Part shown: positions 38,066 to 43,400 of the stretch, in pieces
Layout of the letters: every line of letters starts with the position of its first letter
Position numbering within the stretch: position 1 is the first letter of the stretch
Source of the DNA: Lepidonotus clava
Lineage: Eukaryota; Annelida; Polychaeta; Phyllodocida; Polynoidae
Direction: 5' to 3'
DNA: 64,000 nt
NCBI GenBank assembly: GCA_936440205.1
Contig: OW387136.1
Coordinates: 17,394,788 to 17,458,787, forward strand
The notes under the pieces: generated by a model
Database searches by the model: none
Told to the model about the DNA's origin: nothing
Seen by the model: only the letters and a program-made list of their open reading frames with translations
Program-made: the position numbers and the translations under genes

Positions 38066-40202
38066 TACAAATTTCCCCCCAAAAAAGTTAGGGTAGGGCT
38101 AAAAAATTAGAGAAGGTAGGGTTACCTGAACACAACAATTTTTCTTTTGCCTGATGGGGGGGATCCCAATGTTGCATGTCAAATTTAAGAAATGCTAATG
38201 TCAAATGTCATTGTCACTTATCTTTTTCTTATGTTGCATGTGGAATTTAAGAAATGCTTATGCCCCTTTTCACTTTATCTATAAAGCCTATGATGTTGTC
38301 ACTAGGGTAGCTCTGCAGAATTAAAAAAAATGCCCATTTTATATTCAGGGGTCTAGGGCTCATACAAAGGCAAAGTGAACTTTTATATCAATGATCATGA
38401 ATTAAGGATAGACACCAGTGATTAGGACATGAATTGCGCAGCTCACTTTAACCACACTCATTAGAATTTTTCTTGTTGTATAACTAAAAAGAATACATCA
38501 AGAAATAACCATATCCATCGCCATAACTTATATAAAAATGGCTAGAAAAACGGCTGTGTCAGCAAGTTGCAAAATTAAAAATCATAATTTTTTAAGTATA
38601 TTGTTTGAACATGAATATCTCACTTAATATTTAACAAAATGCTTTAAATTTTTTGGTAAATGATCATGACATTAAGACAGAGAGAAGCGTGTCTCAAAAT
38701 GTTGATATAGGTATCATAAAATCAATTCTAGATCTAGGCCCTAATGGCCTAAATAAAAAGAGGTGCCAAATCTCGTTCGCGCGAATTGCCGAGAAGCATA
38801 GGTTCCAGTCACTTTTTTCTATCATTCAAGTCATTTTTAAAGATCAATTACACAAACGGTATGCAAAATTATTGTTAACCCTTTGAATATGATGAATTCT
38901 CCCTACCACGGATAGCTGATTTATAGTATTTTAAGCACCTGCAGGCTAATTTTGGCCAATTTTGTCGACAAAACCCCATGAAAAACTATAGAAAATTAAT
39001 GAATAATTGGGATATTTCCACTAATGATGAATGAATTTTCAAACAACTTGGAAAATAGGTAGTATTTATGGATAACAATTTGAAAATAGTGATCTCTAGA
39101 TTTTCTGCATGTCAAACTAGAAAATGTGACATGATTAATGAAAATTCCTCTACTAAAGTCTTCTGATATGTCGACATAGAGTATTACCCAGCATACACCC
39201 TGATCACGGCTAACCTGCAGGTAAAAGTCAAGAAACTGGCTATCCGTGATAGGGATATGAGGACTATTTTCTATTTCAGTCGTTTTTTATATTAAAAGAT
39301 GACAATTTGTGCCCAAACAAGCACAATTGTTTACATTAGTTTATAGAAGAAACAACCTCAGCGAAGCCAGACCTCTAAAATCTGTCAAAATCAACAAATT
39401 TCCAAAATAATATTTTAACAATCTAATGTTTTGCCTATCAATAGCAGGGATCGTAACTGAAATATTTTATATTTTTTCAGATTTTTCCATGCCATAGATT
39501 AATTTATATAGAAGATTTCTAAGTAAACAGGAACCCCTTTCGCGCAAGGCATTATGGACTACCTCTTCCCGGCGAATATGAATGTTATAAAGCTGTCTGT
39601 GAAAACTTATTCATGTCTCGTCCATTATCCTACACATAATAGTGATCCCCGCCAATTTTTACATAGGTTATATTATTAGCTCGCAAGGCTAAATATCAGA
39701 TTGTATATCAGCATTTTCGTTGAGGGAATAGGACAGCGCGAAATACGTTATCGTCATCACTACATCGTCATCGGGGAAAGAAGGTGATGGGCGATAATAC
39801 AGAAGAATACCATAAAAGCATCGTAAATTCCTGTGATCAAGCATCAACGTCCGTTCCAACCAAGTCAAACAACAGCAAACAAGTATATCACAAGATATCT
39901 CAATCCTTTAATTGATTTAGAAGGGAATTTTGTAGTGAATATGATTGTTTACCCTCGACAAAATAAAAGAGTTGCCACCGTGTGTTACGGCCGCTGTGAA
40001 ACCCACGTGTTGGACGCTTGGAGGAGTTAACGTGTATTCACAGTATTTAAAATGAGAACACCAATCTTACTAACAGTTTTAGTTAAGCACATAATCAAAT
40101 CATACCTTGTATGGTCTCTGCTTGTCTCATCTTTTCGATTAATCGCTGCTTCTTTAACTTTTTCTTCATCGCTTTGGACAGTTTCTTTCCGTCGTCCGCC
40201 AT
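1545..40202 (-). CDS. DDX18: ATP-dependent RNA helicase DDX18/Has1, 12 exons, 3' end off the window
   Basis: Nucleolar DEAD-box ATPase that unwinds RNA during assembly of the large ribosomal subunit (established for DDX18/Has1). Coding exons in transcript order: 40202-40106, 36656-36567, 35682-35482, 34529-34467, 32714-32549, 28597-28497, 27485-27286, 26663-26549, 26288-26149, 25648-25487, 3276-3124 and 1715-1545. They sum to 1659 nt, exactly 553 codons, with compatible phases and GT-AG borders throughout. The Lys-rich and Asp/Glu-rich N-tail covers residues 1-150. Then come the Q motif ([10 protein letters not shown]), motif I ARTGSGKT (212-219), PTREL (248-252), DEAD (322-325), SAT (353-355), the motif V region [18 protein letters not shown] and motif [11 protein letters not shown] (500-508). 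Human DDX18 has 670 residues, so about 110 C-terminal residues should lie left of base 1. Exons 7 and 9-12 are GC-rich and the N-terminal exons are not. Identity is very secure. Confidence 0.97.
1716..3123. other. DDX18 intron 11
   Basis: AT-rich intron of 1408 bp. It holds one mariner-like MITE (2516-2672) and a short poly-G run. Nothing else stands out. Confidence 0.6.
2516..2672. mobile_element. Short inverted-repeat element, mariner-like ends
   Basis: Imperfect terminal inverted repeats GGGACGGTCCATTG and AGTGGACGGTTCCT, each next to an inner TACGTA, enclose about 157 bp with a poly-G run. Resembles widespread nonautonomous Tc1/mariner MITEs. It is too short to encode a protein. Confidence 0.5.
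3124..3276 (-). CDS. DDX18: DDX18 exon 11, motif V
   Basis: 153 nt, 51 codons, phase 0. It encodes [20 protein letters not shown] and then [20 protein letters not shown] to PPDDPK. The acceptor is tttgcag and the donor gtcagt. Confidence 0.96.
3277..4929. other. DDX18 intron 10, left part
   Basis: AT-rich, with no coding signal. Around 3440-3530 lies a half copy of a CAGTGTCCCCACTCGAATTT repeat that recurs near 36005-36100. The rest shows no recognisable element. Confidence 0.5.
4930..6080. promoter_or_regulatory. GC-raised intronic block, candidate enhancer
   Basis: Distinctly higher GC than its surroundings and without transposon signatures. It contains a 12-bp inverted repeat GCTGGTTTATGG/CCATAAACCAGC (about 5290-5325), a spaced AGTGTATGG/CCATACACT pair (about 5877-5943) and a TCF/SOX-like AACAAAGG (about 5954). 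No ORF is convincing. The regulatory role is inference. Confidence 0.3.
6770..6905. promoter_or_regulatory. Intronic cluster of promoter motifs
   Basis: Within about 90 bp: ACCAATGG (NF-Y type), TGCGCATGC (NRF1 core), ATCACGTCA (CRE-like) and CTTCCGGCGG (ETS). This set is typical of TATA-less housekeeping promoters, yet it lies deep in DDX18 intron 10 with no gene beside it. It could be an alternative, antisense or lncRNA promoter, or chance. Confidence 0.35.
6906..7830. other. Intronic sequence, no gene seen
   Basis: Mostly AT-rich. From about 7690 the GC rises and a GAGCTGCTC-rich patch (7790-7815) leads into the tandem array. A similar patch recurs at 19815-19880. Confidence 0.5.
7833..9204. 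repeat. 80-bp minisatellite, about 17 units, with higher-order structure
   Basis: Unit of 80 bp built on ACACGGCTACAGAGG, GGGGCTAAGGCGGGTCAACG and TTAACCCGACCCCCAGACC. Three unit types alternate (CGGCTAC+GAGGAGGGG, CAGCTAC+GAGGGGGGG, CGGCTAC+GAGGGGGGG), giving a 240-bp period. A second marker (CCCGCATTAC or CCCACATTAC) alternates to give a 480-bp super-period. The blocks from 8005 and 8485 are almost identical; one difference seen is GGCGTGTCA at about 8435. Each unit can fold CGGGTCAA onto TTAACCCG. Edge units are diverged or cut, as usual for tandem arrays. Confidence 0.95.
9338..9507. mobile_element. MITE, CAGGGATGTAAG family
   Basis: Ends CAGGGATGTAAGTT and AACTTGCATCACTG pair at 12 of 14 positions. 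Flanks TTTAAG and CTTAAG look like a slightly decayed 6-bp target duplication. The interior carries AAATCCGA/TCGGAAAT-type repeats. Length 170 bp, non-coding. Related copies: 19213-19381, 25983-26116, 52371-52543. Confidence 0.75.
9508..10570. other. Intronic sequence, no gene seen
   Basis: Mixed composition without repeats or ORFs that can be supported. Confidence 0.5.
10573..10645. repeat. 73-bp near-perfect hairpin
   Basis: Left arm starts ACGCTCGTTGAACCAGGAAA, the right arm ends TTTCCTGGTTCAACGAGCGT. The arms are 33 nt with two mismatches and a 7-nt loop (AAAATGT). The size is right for a microRNA precursor, but the arms are so well matched that a recent MITE or siRNA-type hairpin is equally likely. 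Confidence 0.8.
11069..11286. mobile_element. MITE, CAGTGTCCGAAATT family
   Basis: Inverted ends CAGTGTCCGAAATTGAGG and CTCAATTTCGGACACTG. Flanks CTTAC/CTCAC fit a decayed 5-bp target duplication, as in the copies at 45603-45813 and 51281-51496. Internal GTGCACC motifs are shared. Length 218 bp, hAT-like termini, no protein. Confidence 0.85.
11616..11930. mobile_element. MITE with CAGGGTACCAACC ends and CCCTGTGTTTTCCCTG repeats
   Basis: Terminal inverted repeats CAGGGTACCAACC/GGTTGGTACCCTG with an exact 6-bp target duplication ACACTA on both sides. The interior repeats TTCCCTGTGTTTTCCCTG and shorter TTTCCCTG units near both ends. A diverged relative is at about 56745-57087. Confidence 0.9.
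11931..12860. other. Intronic sequence, no gene seen
   Basis: AT-rich. Open frames here are short and lack splice or family support. Confidence 0.5.
12865..13010 (+). mobile_element. tRNA-derived SINE fragment
   Basis: A B-box-like GGGTTCGATTCTCACC sits about 45 bp downstream of a degenerate A-box-like stretch, followed by a C/G-rich tail. There is no cloverleaf, so it is not a tRNA gene. 3' limits are unclear. Confidence 0.45.
13728..13898. repeat. 44-bp tandem repeat, about 4 copies
   Basis: Repeats of AAGGTAGTATAGGCTAATT spaced about 44 bp with CACT(A/G)A and GTTATGG in between. Copies are 75-85% alike by eye. It follows a poly-G run at about 13691-13708. Confidence 0.8.
13900..15300. 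other. Intronic sequence with a GC-raised stretch, no gene seen
   Basis: 14390-14640 is richer in GC and carries ATGGCGGC (YY1-like) at about 14426; AAAATGGCGGGA recurs at about 14802. No ORF with support. It could be regulatory, but evidence is thin. Confidence 0.35.
15314..15390. repeat. Two adjacent palindromes
   Basis: 15314-15348 is a perfect inverted repeat of 17-bp arms (CATACATGCAGTATATA) around a single base. 15364-15390 pairs GATCGTAATA with TATTACGATC across TTAATAT. Both abut the Harbinger-like MITE at 15407. Confidence 0.85.
15407..15594. mobile_element. PIF/Harbinger-like MITE
   Basis: Perfect terminal inverted repeats AGGCCGTATTCCACATA at both ends, flanked by TTA on each side. 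The 3-bp TWA duplication is the hallmark of PIF/Harbinger transposons. The interior is rich in CCGATTT/AATCGACGG-type motifs. Length 188 bp, non-coding. Intact ends suggest it is fairly young. Confidence 0.9.
15600..17515. other. Intronic sequence, no gene seen
   Basis: AT-rich apart from a GC-raised patch at 16210-16420. No transposon ends or coding support recognised. Confidence 0.5.
17521..17811 (-). mobile_element. SINE, 5'-truncated, GGTTGGCTGGATGTT tail
   Basis: Read on the minus strand it ends in GGGTTGGCTGGATGTTTAAA followed by (ACAAAC). It shares TCATAGATTCGGTCACTGCC and AAAACTAGCTGAAAAGCTT with the longer copy at 29082-29578. Flanks ATATGT at 17515-17520 and 17812-17817 look like a target duplication. 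The tRNA-like head is missing. Confidence 0.8.
17885..17995. repeat. G-rich tract with telomere-like GGGGTT repeats
   Basis: Runs of GGGGTGGGG pass into five or more GGGGTT units, then a C-rich run. It is a strong G-quadruplex candidate on the plus strand. The unit differs from the TTAGGG telomere repeat of most animals. Confidence 0.85.
18241..18379. mobile_element. MITE with CAGGGATGCCA ends
   Basis: Perfect 11-bp inverted ends CAGGGATGCCA/TGGCATCCCTG enclose 139 bp holding four AATCCGGAAAAG-like motifs in both orientations. No clear target duplication. Belongs with the other CAGGG elements here by architecture. Confidence 0.8.
19213..19381. mobile_element. MITE, CAGGGATGTAAG family
   Basis: Ends CAGGGATGTAAGTCA and TGACATCCCTG, with an exact 6-bp duplication ATGGAT on both flanks. 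The interior resembles 52371-52543 in inverse orientation (AATCTGAAACCCCAGAGAGA on one strand). Length 169 bp, non-coding. Confidence 0.9.
19390..20800. other. Intronic sequence, no gene seen
   Basis: AT-rich with a GAGCTGCTC-rich, GC-raised patch (19815-20100). No supported coding region. Confidence 0.45.
20802..21431 (-). other. Open frame of 209 codons, probably not a gene
   Basis: The longest open frame in the window, but its middle is low-complexity Pro/Leu/Ser/Thr from a GC-rich, CCACTCTCCACCA-repeating stretch. It matches no family I recognise and lacks splice context. It lies inside DDX18 intron 10 on the same strand. Most likely open by composition. Confidence 0.2.
22051..22266. mobile_element. 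MITE with CAGGGATTTTCCTT ends
   Basis: Inverted ends CAGGGATTTTCCTT and AAGAAAAATCCCTG enclose 216 bp. No target duplication is clear and no coding content is seen. The ends fit the CAGGG group, but this could be a chance pairing. Confidence 0.55.
22909..23149. mobile_element. MITE with CAGTGG-rich interior and internal hairpin, copy 1
   Basis: Ends CCCGGACCAAAAAGCAGTGG and CCACTGCTGTTTGTTCCGGG, with TA on both flanks as in mariner-type insertion. The interior is full of CAGTGGAAA and CAGTG spaced units. It holds a second inverted pair ATCAGTATGTCCGAAATAT/ATATTTCGGACATACTGAT about 50 bp apart. The same composite recurs, inverted, at 63353-63607. Confidence 0.85.
23176..23504. mobile_element. 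MITE with CAGGGTGCCCACGC ends and AAATAAGACC repeats
   Basis: Perfect 14-bp ends CAGGGTGCCCACGC/GCGTGGGCACCCTG and an exact 6-bp duplication GTGAAT. AAATAAGACCT recurs at least seven times, clustered toward both ends. Relatives: 30288-30534, 31636-31955 and the fragment at 59679. Confidence 0.92.
23510..25250. other. Intronic sequence, no gene seen
   Basis: AT-rich. A C-rich patch at 24095-24280 stands out slightly. No supported gene or element. Confidence 0.5.
25254..25434. mobile_element. MITE with CAGTGGCGGWTCC ends
   Basis: Ends CAGTGGCGGTTCCTCG and CTCGATCCGCCACTA are inverted with a few mismatches. CAGTGGCGGATC termini are a common hAT-type MITE end in animals. The right part of a similar element, TCTGGATCCGCCACTG, ends at about 52756. 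Confidence 0.6.
25487..25648 (-). CDS. DDX18: DDX18 exon 10, start of RecA domain 2
   Basis: 162 nt, 54 codons, phase 0. It encodes [20 protein letters not shown] and continues through [20 protein letters not shown] to IDMPVMCIH. It is very close to the human sequence (VFFSSCMSVKYHYELLNYID). It is followed by the 22.2-kb intron. Confidence 0.96.
25983..26116. mobile_element. Small MITE with CAGGGACGTAA ends inside DDX18 intron 9
   Basis: Perfect 11-bp ends CAGGGACGTAA/TTACGTCCCTG enclose 134 bp with repeated AATCTGAAA. It ends only 32 bp from the 3' border of DDX18 exon 9, so it forms the start of intron 9. No clean target duplication. Confidence 0.8.
26149..26288 (-). CDS. DDX18: DDX18 exon 9, SAT motif
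   Basis: 140 nt, from phase 1 to phase 0. It encodes [15 protein letters not shown] through [11 protein letters not shown] to VEGLEQ. The SAT motif couples hydrolysis to unwinding. The donor CAG|gtcggt is a weak but valid GT site. Confidence 0.95.
26549..26663 (-). CDS. DDX18: DDX18 exon 8, DEAD box
   Basis: 115 nt, from phase 0 to phase 1. It encodes [20 protein letters not shown] and then [18 protein letters not shown]. The DEAD box (residues 322-325) is intact, so ATP hydrolysis should be retained. Confidence 0.96.
27286..27485 (-). CDS. DDX18: DDX18 exon 7, motifs Ia and Ib
   Basis: 200 nt, from phase 1 to phase 0. It encodes [20 protein letters not shown], the GLIMGG loop and [20 protein letters not shown] and TPGR contact RNA in DEAD-box proteins. 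The exon is GC-rich with strong C/G third positions, unlike the upstream exons. Confidence 0.96.
28497..28597 (-). CDS. DDX18: DDX18 exon 6, Walker A
   Basis: 101 nt, from phase 2 to phase 1. It encodes [13 protein letters not shown] followed by [20 protein letters not shown]. The Walker A loop is complete. The residue before it is Arg where human has Lys (AAKTGSGKT), a conservative change. Confidence 0.96.
29082..29578 (-). mobile_element. tRNA-derived SINE, near full length
   Basis: Flanked by TATGGTTG at 29074-29081 and 29579-29586. Read on the minus strand: a head with GGGAAGAATGTGTCCCCAGC and AAAAGGCGACAAA; a tRNA-like block with A-box ATGGCTCAATTGGTAGAGTG and decayed B-box; a centre with TCATAGATTCAGTTACC; and the tail GGGTTGGCTGG followed by CAACAAACAAA. 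The B-box is mutated, so it is probably not transcribed by Pol III now. Same family: 17521-17811, 48580-48850, 49310-49548. Confidence 0.88.
30288..30534. mobile_element. MITE with CAGGGTTC ends and TTTAAGACC repeats
   Basis: CAGGGTTC/GAACCCTG ends with TTTAA on both flanks (5 bp). Repeats of TTTAAGACC and TTTAAGGCC lie near both ends in inverted order. The middle matches the fragment at 59679. Length 247 bp. Confidence 0.85.
30590..30710 (-). repeat. Dispersed repeat, copy 1
   Basis: Contains GTTTGTGACGTCAGCCTGTC and CAATTAAGCTTCTCCTGATC. It matches 42978-43100 in opposite orientation at roughly 85-90% by eye. The other copy lies directly before the Penelope-like fragment, so this may be part of that element's 5' region. 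Confidence 0.7.
31636..31955. mobile_element. MITE, CAGGGTGCCCAC family, second copy
   Basis: Left end CAGGGTGCCCACTTTTAG, right end TTCATGGGCACCATG, one mismatch from the canonical GGGCACCCTG. TTTAT flanks both sides. AATAAGACC and related motifs are shared with 23176-23504. More diverged, so older. Confidence 0.82.
32549..32714 (-). CDS. DDX18: DDX18 exon 5, Q motif
   Basis: 166 nt, from phase 1 to phase 2. It encodes the segment through [20 protein letters not shown] to GFTHMTEIQ and ends at LLEGR. This matches the human SLCNLVNENTLKAIKEMGFTNMTEIQ region. It holds the isolated upstream aromatic residue and the Gln of the Q motif that reads adenine. Confidence 0.95.
32715..34466. other. 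DDX18 intron 4
   Basis: 1752-bp AT-rich intron. It includes half of a GGGTGTTCCATAAAGTACG repeat (33404-33480) related to 53042-53203, a foldback MITE (33526-33747) and a poly-C run. Confidence 0.6.
33526..33747. mobile_element. Foldback MITE with GGGCCCATATCTTCGTAACT ends
   Basis: Arms of about 45 bp: GGGCCCATATCTTCGTAACT at the left, AGTTACGAAGATATGGGCC at the right, each followed inward by an ATTGGCTGATTAG/CTGATCAGCCAAAT pair. Non-coding. A second copy is at 55591-55838 and a partial one near 62065-62160. Target duplication not evident. Confidence 0.85.
34467..34529 (-). CDS. DDX18: DDX18 exon 4, short linker
   Basis: 63 nt, phase 1 in and out, encoding [20 protein letters not shown]. 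The acceptor is gccag and the donor gtaagt. It joins the acidic tail to the helicase core. Confidence 0.85.
34888..35410. mobile_element. MITE with CAGGGGTCATAACG ends and AATATAGGA repeats
   Basis: Inverted ends CAGGGGTCATAACG and (T)GTTATGACCCCTG, exact 6-bp duplication TACATA. AAAATATAGGA recurs about five times inside the left end and about seven times inside the right. The middle is unrelated AT-rich sequence. 523 bp in DDX18 intron 3. Confidence 0.92.
35482..35682 (-). CDS. DDX18: DDX18 exon 3, acidic tract
   Basis: 201 nt, phase 1 in and out. It encodes a strongly acidic Ser/Glu/Asp stretch (for example [20 protein letters not shown]) ending in a Lys-rich [10 protein letters not shown]. 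The acceptor is tttcag and the donor gtatgt. Alternating acidic and basic tails are usual in nucleolar helicases. Confidence 0.88.
36567..36656 (-). CDS. DDX18: DDX18 exon 2, Lys-rich linker
   Basis: 90 nt, phase 1 in and out, encoding a linker with the run [20 protein letters not shown]. The acceptor is ttacag and the donor gtgagt. An alternative acceptor three bases downstream would drop one residue. This part of the family is poorly conserved, so support comes from phase and composition. Confidence 0.85.
36885..37068. mobile_element. MITE with CARGCATCATACCG ends and AAATAAAGGAA repeats
   Basis: Ends CAAGCATCATACCG and CGGTATGATGCCTG (13 of 14 paired), exact 6-bp duplication CAATAA. Almost the whole interior is AAAATAAAGGAATTTAAAGG repeated. 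184 bp. Confidence 0.92.
38147..38363 (-). mobile_element. Element with AAATTCGACA-type repeats, older copy
   Basis: The left end CCTGATGGGGGGGATCCCAA and right end GGGGTCTAGGGCTCAT mirror the ends of 47924-48132. The interior has TTGCATGTCAAATTTAAGAA repeated with more decay. Boundaries are approximate. Confidence 0.65.
38901..39254. mobile_element. Inverted-repeat element with CCCTACCACGGATAGC ends
   Basis: Ends CCCTACCACGGATAGC and GCTATCCGTGATAGGG pair at 15 of 16 positions. A nearby CACCTGCAGG/CCTGCAGGT pair extends the symmetry. 354 bp of AT-rich non-coding interior; no clear target duplication. Confidence 0.7.
40106..40202 (-). CDS. DDX18: DDX18 exon 1, start codon and basic N-terminus
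   Basis: The 97-nt coding part encodes [20 protein letters not shown] and 12 more residues ending AETIQ. It ends in phase 1 at AAG|gtatg. The ATG was chosen because it opens the Lys-rich tail expected of the family and sits in an ATGGCGGAC context shared with the divergent gene. Confidence 0.9.
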
Positions 40203-40416
40203 GTTGGCTGCTTGCGCAAGTTCTCACGGGAAAAATTGTGACAGAATTTTTTTTATATTTTTTGAAAAATTAACCGATCACGTATCTTACTCAACATATA
40301 TCACATTGTACAGTTTCAGTTCTTATATATTGATAGATTATAGATTAATAAAAACGCTCTTTACCTGTTTACATTCAAATATCGAATGCACGAGATCACC
40401 AAGCCAAAGCATCAAA
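40203..40416. promoter_or_regulatory. Bidirectional promoter between DDX18 and the STI1-domain gene
   Basis: Only 214 bp separate the two divergent start codons, so 5' UTRs and core promoter must be shared or overlap, unless a 5' non-coding exon lies elsewhere. It is AT-rich with no strong TATA box in a sensible place. Both ATGs sit in ATGGCGGAC, matching the YY1 consensus that often lies at +1 in TATA-less housekeeping genes. Transcription start sites cannot be placed from sequence alone. Confidence 0.7.
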
Positions 40417-40444
40417 ATGGCGGACACAGTGCCTTTCGATGATG
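40417..40444 (+). CDS. STI1-domain gene exon 1
   Basis: Encodes MADTVPFDD and ends in phase 1 at GATG|gtaaac. The start fits the phase of exon 2 and lies in AAAATGGCGGAC, a YY1-like start context mirrored in DDX18. The exon is short, so support is mostly positional. Confidence 0.75.
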
Positions 40445-43400
40445 GTAAACAACCTTTCTTTTTCAATTTTTGGCCAAATTTTACATTTAAAACTTCTTTT
40501 GTAAATAAAATTGGCAATTCTATGTAACGCTGTTTCTGTTGAATACCATAGGATTCATCTAGATATGTAAAATAACATAGTTTTGTTCAGATTTGCGAAG
40601 CACCACCCGCCTAGTCACCTCACTCCTCCCGCTCCCAGGCTCTGTGGACCCTTTTCTCAGGACAAGAGGCTTCCCTCTATAGGTCAGGTGGGCAAATAGG
40701 GGACTTGCGTGGTTACCTTATTATAGGTTATATGGAAGGTAGGGTATACAGGCCCGTAGCCAGCTTTTCTCAGAGGGGGGTTCGTTTTTGAGGAGCAGTT
40801 TATTTAGTGTGATATTTTACATTAAAAATTAAAGAAAAAATCCTCCGTACGAACCCCCCCCCCCCCCTGGCTACGGGCCTGGTATATTTTCATCAGGGTT
40901 GCACCCAGCCCTAAAATCTGAGGGGGTCCAAGTAAATCCGAGAGGGTTTCGTGCAAAACTGAGGGGGTTCTGACAATTTCCTATATTTGTCCTCTCATTA
41001 TATTTCAAGAAAACTAAGGGGGTTCCATGCAGACACCCCTGGGTGCGCCTCCTGTGCATAGTCTACGTCTTTCCTTGCAAAATTCACTACTGTCTGTGAC
41101 GATTTTGGCGCCACCCATCCCCATTCTCCAATCAGAACTGGGTGTAAACTCATTTCGTAACCCAAGCTGTGCTTGGAGAATGACGGTGCAACGGTAACCA
41201 CCGTCCACAATGACACTGTGACAGCCATCACCAAGAAGGATTCATAGACGATCTGCCTCACAGACGTTCTGCCCCACGGACGTTCTGCCCTCTCCCCTGG
41301 ACGTTCTGCCCTCTTCCCTTGGATGATCTACCCTGCTTTGTTGCCGGGTCTAATGTGTCGCAGCTCCCGTCAAATTCGTGCTACATGCGCGAAAATGGTG
41401 CGAGGTGCAAACATATTCATATACCTTCTTGTGATAAGCAGGACTGACTTTAGCTCTGTAAGCCTTCCCTGTGCCCTGTCGAATTTAAGAATTAGCCCTG
41501 TCCCCTGTCGAATTTAAGAAAAGACTGATGTCATTTGTCACTAACTTGCCATGTCGCCTGTCGAATTTAAGAAATGGACATGTCGCCGTGTCGAATTTAG
41601 GAAAGCCCCCTGTCGCCCTGTCGAATTTAAGGGTCTACACCCCCTGTGATAGCATTACTGCCATTAGGCATTAGCGTCCATGGTTCGGCTAGACTGACTT
41701 GTGATATGCAGTTATTTCCTGTGATTTTTTTAATGTAAAATTTGGATAAAACTGGTATGTATCTATGTCTCTGTTGTATAATACTTGTATACATCTTTTT
41801 ATGTTTTTCTGAATACAGTACTATCATTAGTAATTAGACTATGTGTCCTGTTTCCTTTAAATATAAACCAAGTTTTCCTACAAAATAAACTGTAATACAA
41901 TGAAAAAATATTTAATTCCTACAAACTTAGCTACAAAATGACTGCAAATGTCACATCAAAATGAATATTTCAGTTGCCAGGGGTAAAGGGAATAGGGCAG
42001 ATCATCCAAAGCAATAGGGCAGATCATCCAGGAAAATAGGGCTGATCGTCCAGGGCAGAAAGGCAATAGGGCAGATCGTCCATATACCCCAAGAAGAGAG
42101 TTGGTCCACCCTATACACCTACACTCTCCTTCTAGAGGAAGTAGAGACAAAGGAGGTCTCTACTTCTTGAAGGAATCTAATTTCTTACCCCAACCTAACA
42201 TGAGGCTCTAATGCTGAGACCTGCTTCTTCAAGGAGAAACGGATGAACTGGTCTCACACAACGAAGAAGCAGGTCTCAGCCTTTGAGCCTCATGTTAGGT
42301 TGGGGTAAGAAGTTAGACTCCTTCAAGAAGTAGAGACCTCGTTTGTCTCTTCTTCTTATAGAAGGAGAGTGTAGGGTCGTTAATCAGTAATGCTACGGCC
42401 TAGCTGTAGATCTAGCATGGGGAAACCTGTCTCGTCTCCCAAGGTGAACTTTGAATTGTAGCACACGTTATATGTGCAGGCCGGTGCTATGGTGACACAG
42501 GCGTCGCTACGTTAGTTGCCGTGAAGACGCTTGATTGTCATGGCAATGAACGTCGCTTTGTCACGGCAACGCATCTGGCTGCGGATTCAACTGTCTTCAA
42601 GGTGCTTGGCGACGTAAAGACACTCGACGACGTAATGACGCTCAGTGATGTAGCATGAATGCAATAATTCTTTTGTACCACACATATATTTGATTTTGAA
42701 CCCGTTTCTGTGAATTGCAAAATCTATGGATAGCAATACAAAAATAAAACGTCGTTTCGTTTGAAAATGCTGATTCCTTTTGAAACATCATAAATCCGTT
42801 TTTTACCTCGTCAATATGGCGGTATTTCCGCTTCCTCTTATAGTCTTCAATCCGGGTACTTTCACATTTCGCTGGTCGGCAGCAGTTATCAGAGATCAAA
42901 TAGAAGCACAGGGCAACAGTCTAACTCATCCGGGACGTTGAATTTGGCACCCTTTTTATTTACGTAGTGGAACAAGCACTTTATTAGTAGTGATCAGGAG
43001 AAGCTTAATTGTTCAGATTATAAGGCTAGTACAAGTATTACAACGCAGACAGGCTGATGACAGTGATGTCACAAACTTATTCTGGGCCCAAGTTTGCTGT
43101 GATTGTAGAGGTTGCTAAGTTTGCTATGCTTGTTCTCATAGGGCAGGCTTAAAAGGTATGAGGGTACAAGCAAGGCTTTCATAGGCAGTTCTGTTTGTGA
43201 CAATTATCTCTTATACTTGTCTGAGCACCCGAGACACGTATTACGAGGAATCTCCTATTCCCAGTTTCTCAGGTTAAAACGAATCTGTACTCGTGAAACA
43301 GATTTCTTCCAAAATTCCCTAATGCTCAGCACTCACTTTGTACGACGAGGTTATCCCAAATCCCTCATCAAACAGTCACTAACAAGGGCATCCCAAATGG

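Larger units (their letters stand above)
36657..40105. other. DDX18 intron 1
   Basis: 3449-bp intron, AT-rich. It holds the MITE at 36885, a duplicated GGGGGCATGGAGA/GTAGCTGGAGAGCAGTTAAT segment (37310-37355 and 37765-37815), a poly-T run at 38032-38068, a CATGTCAAATTTAAG element (38147-38363) and an inverted-repeat element (38901-39254). Confidence 0.6.
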
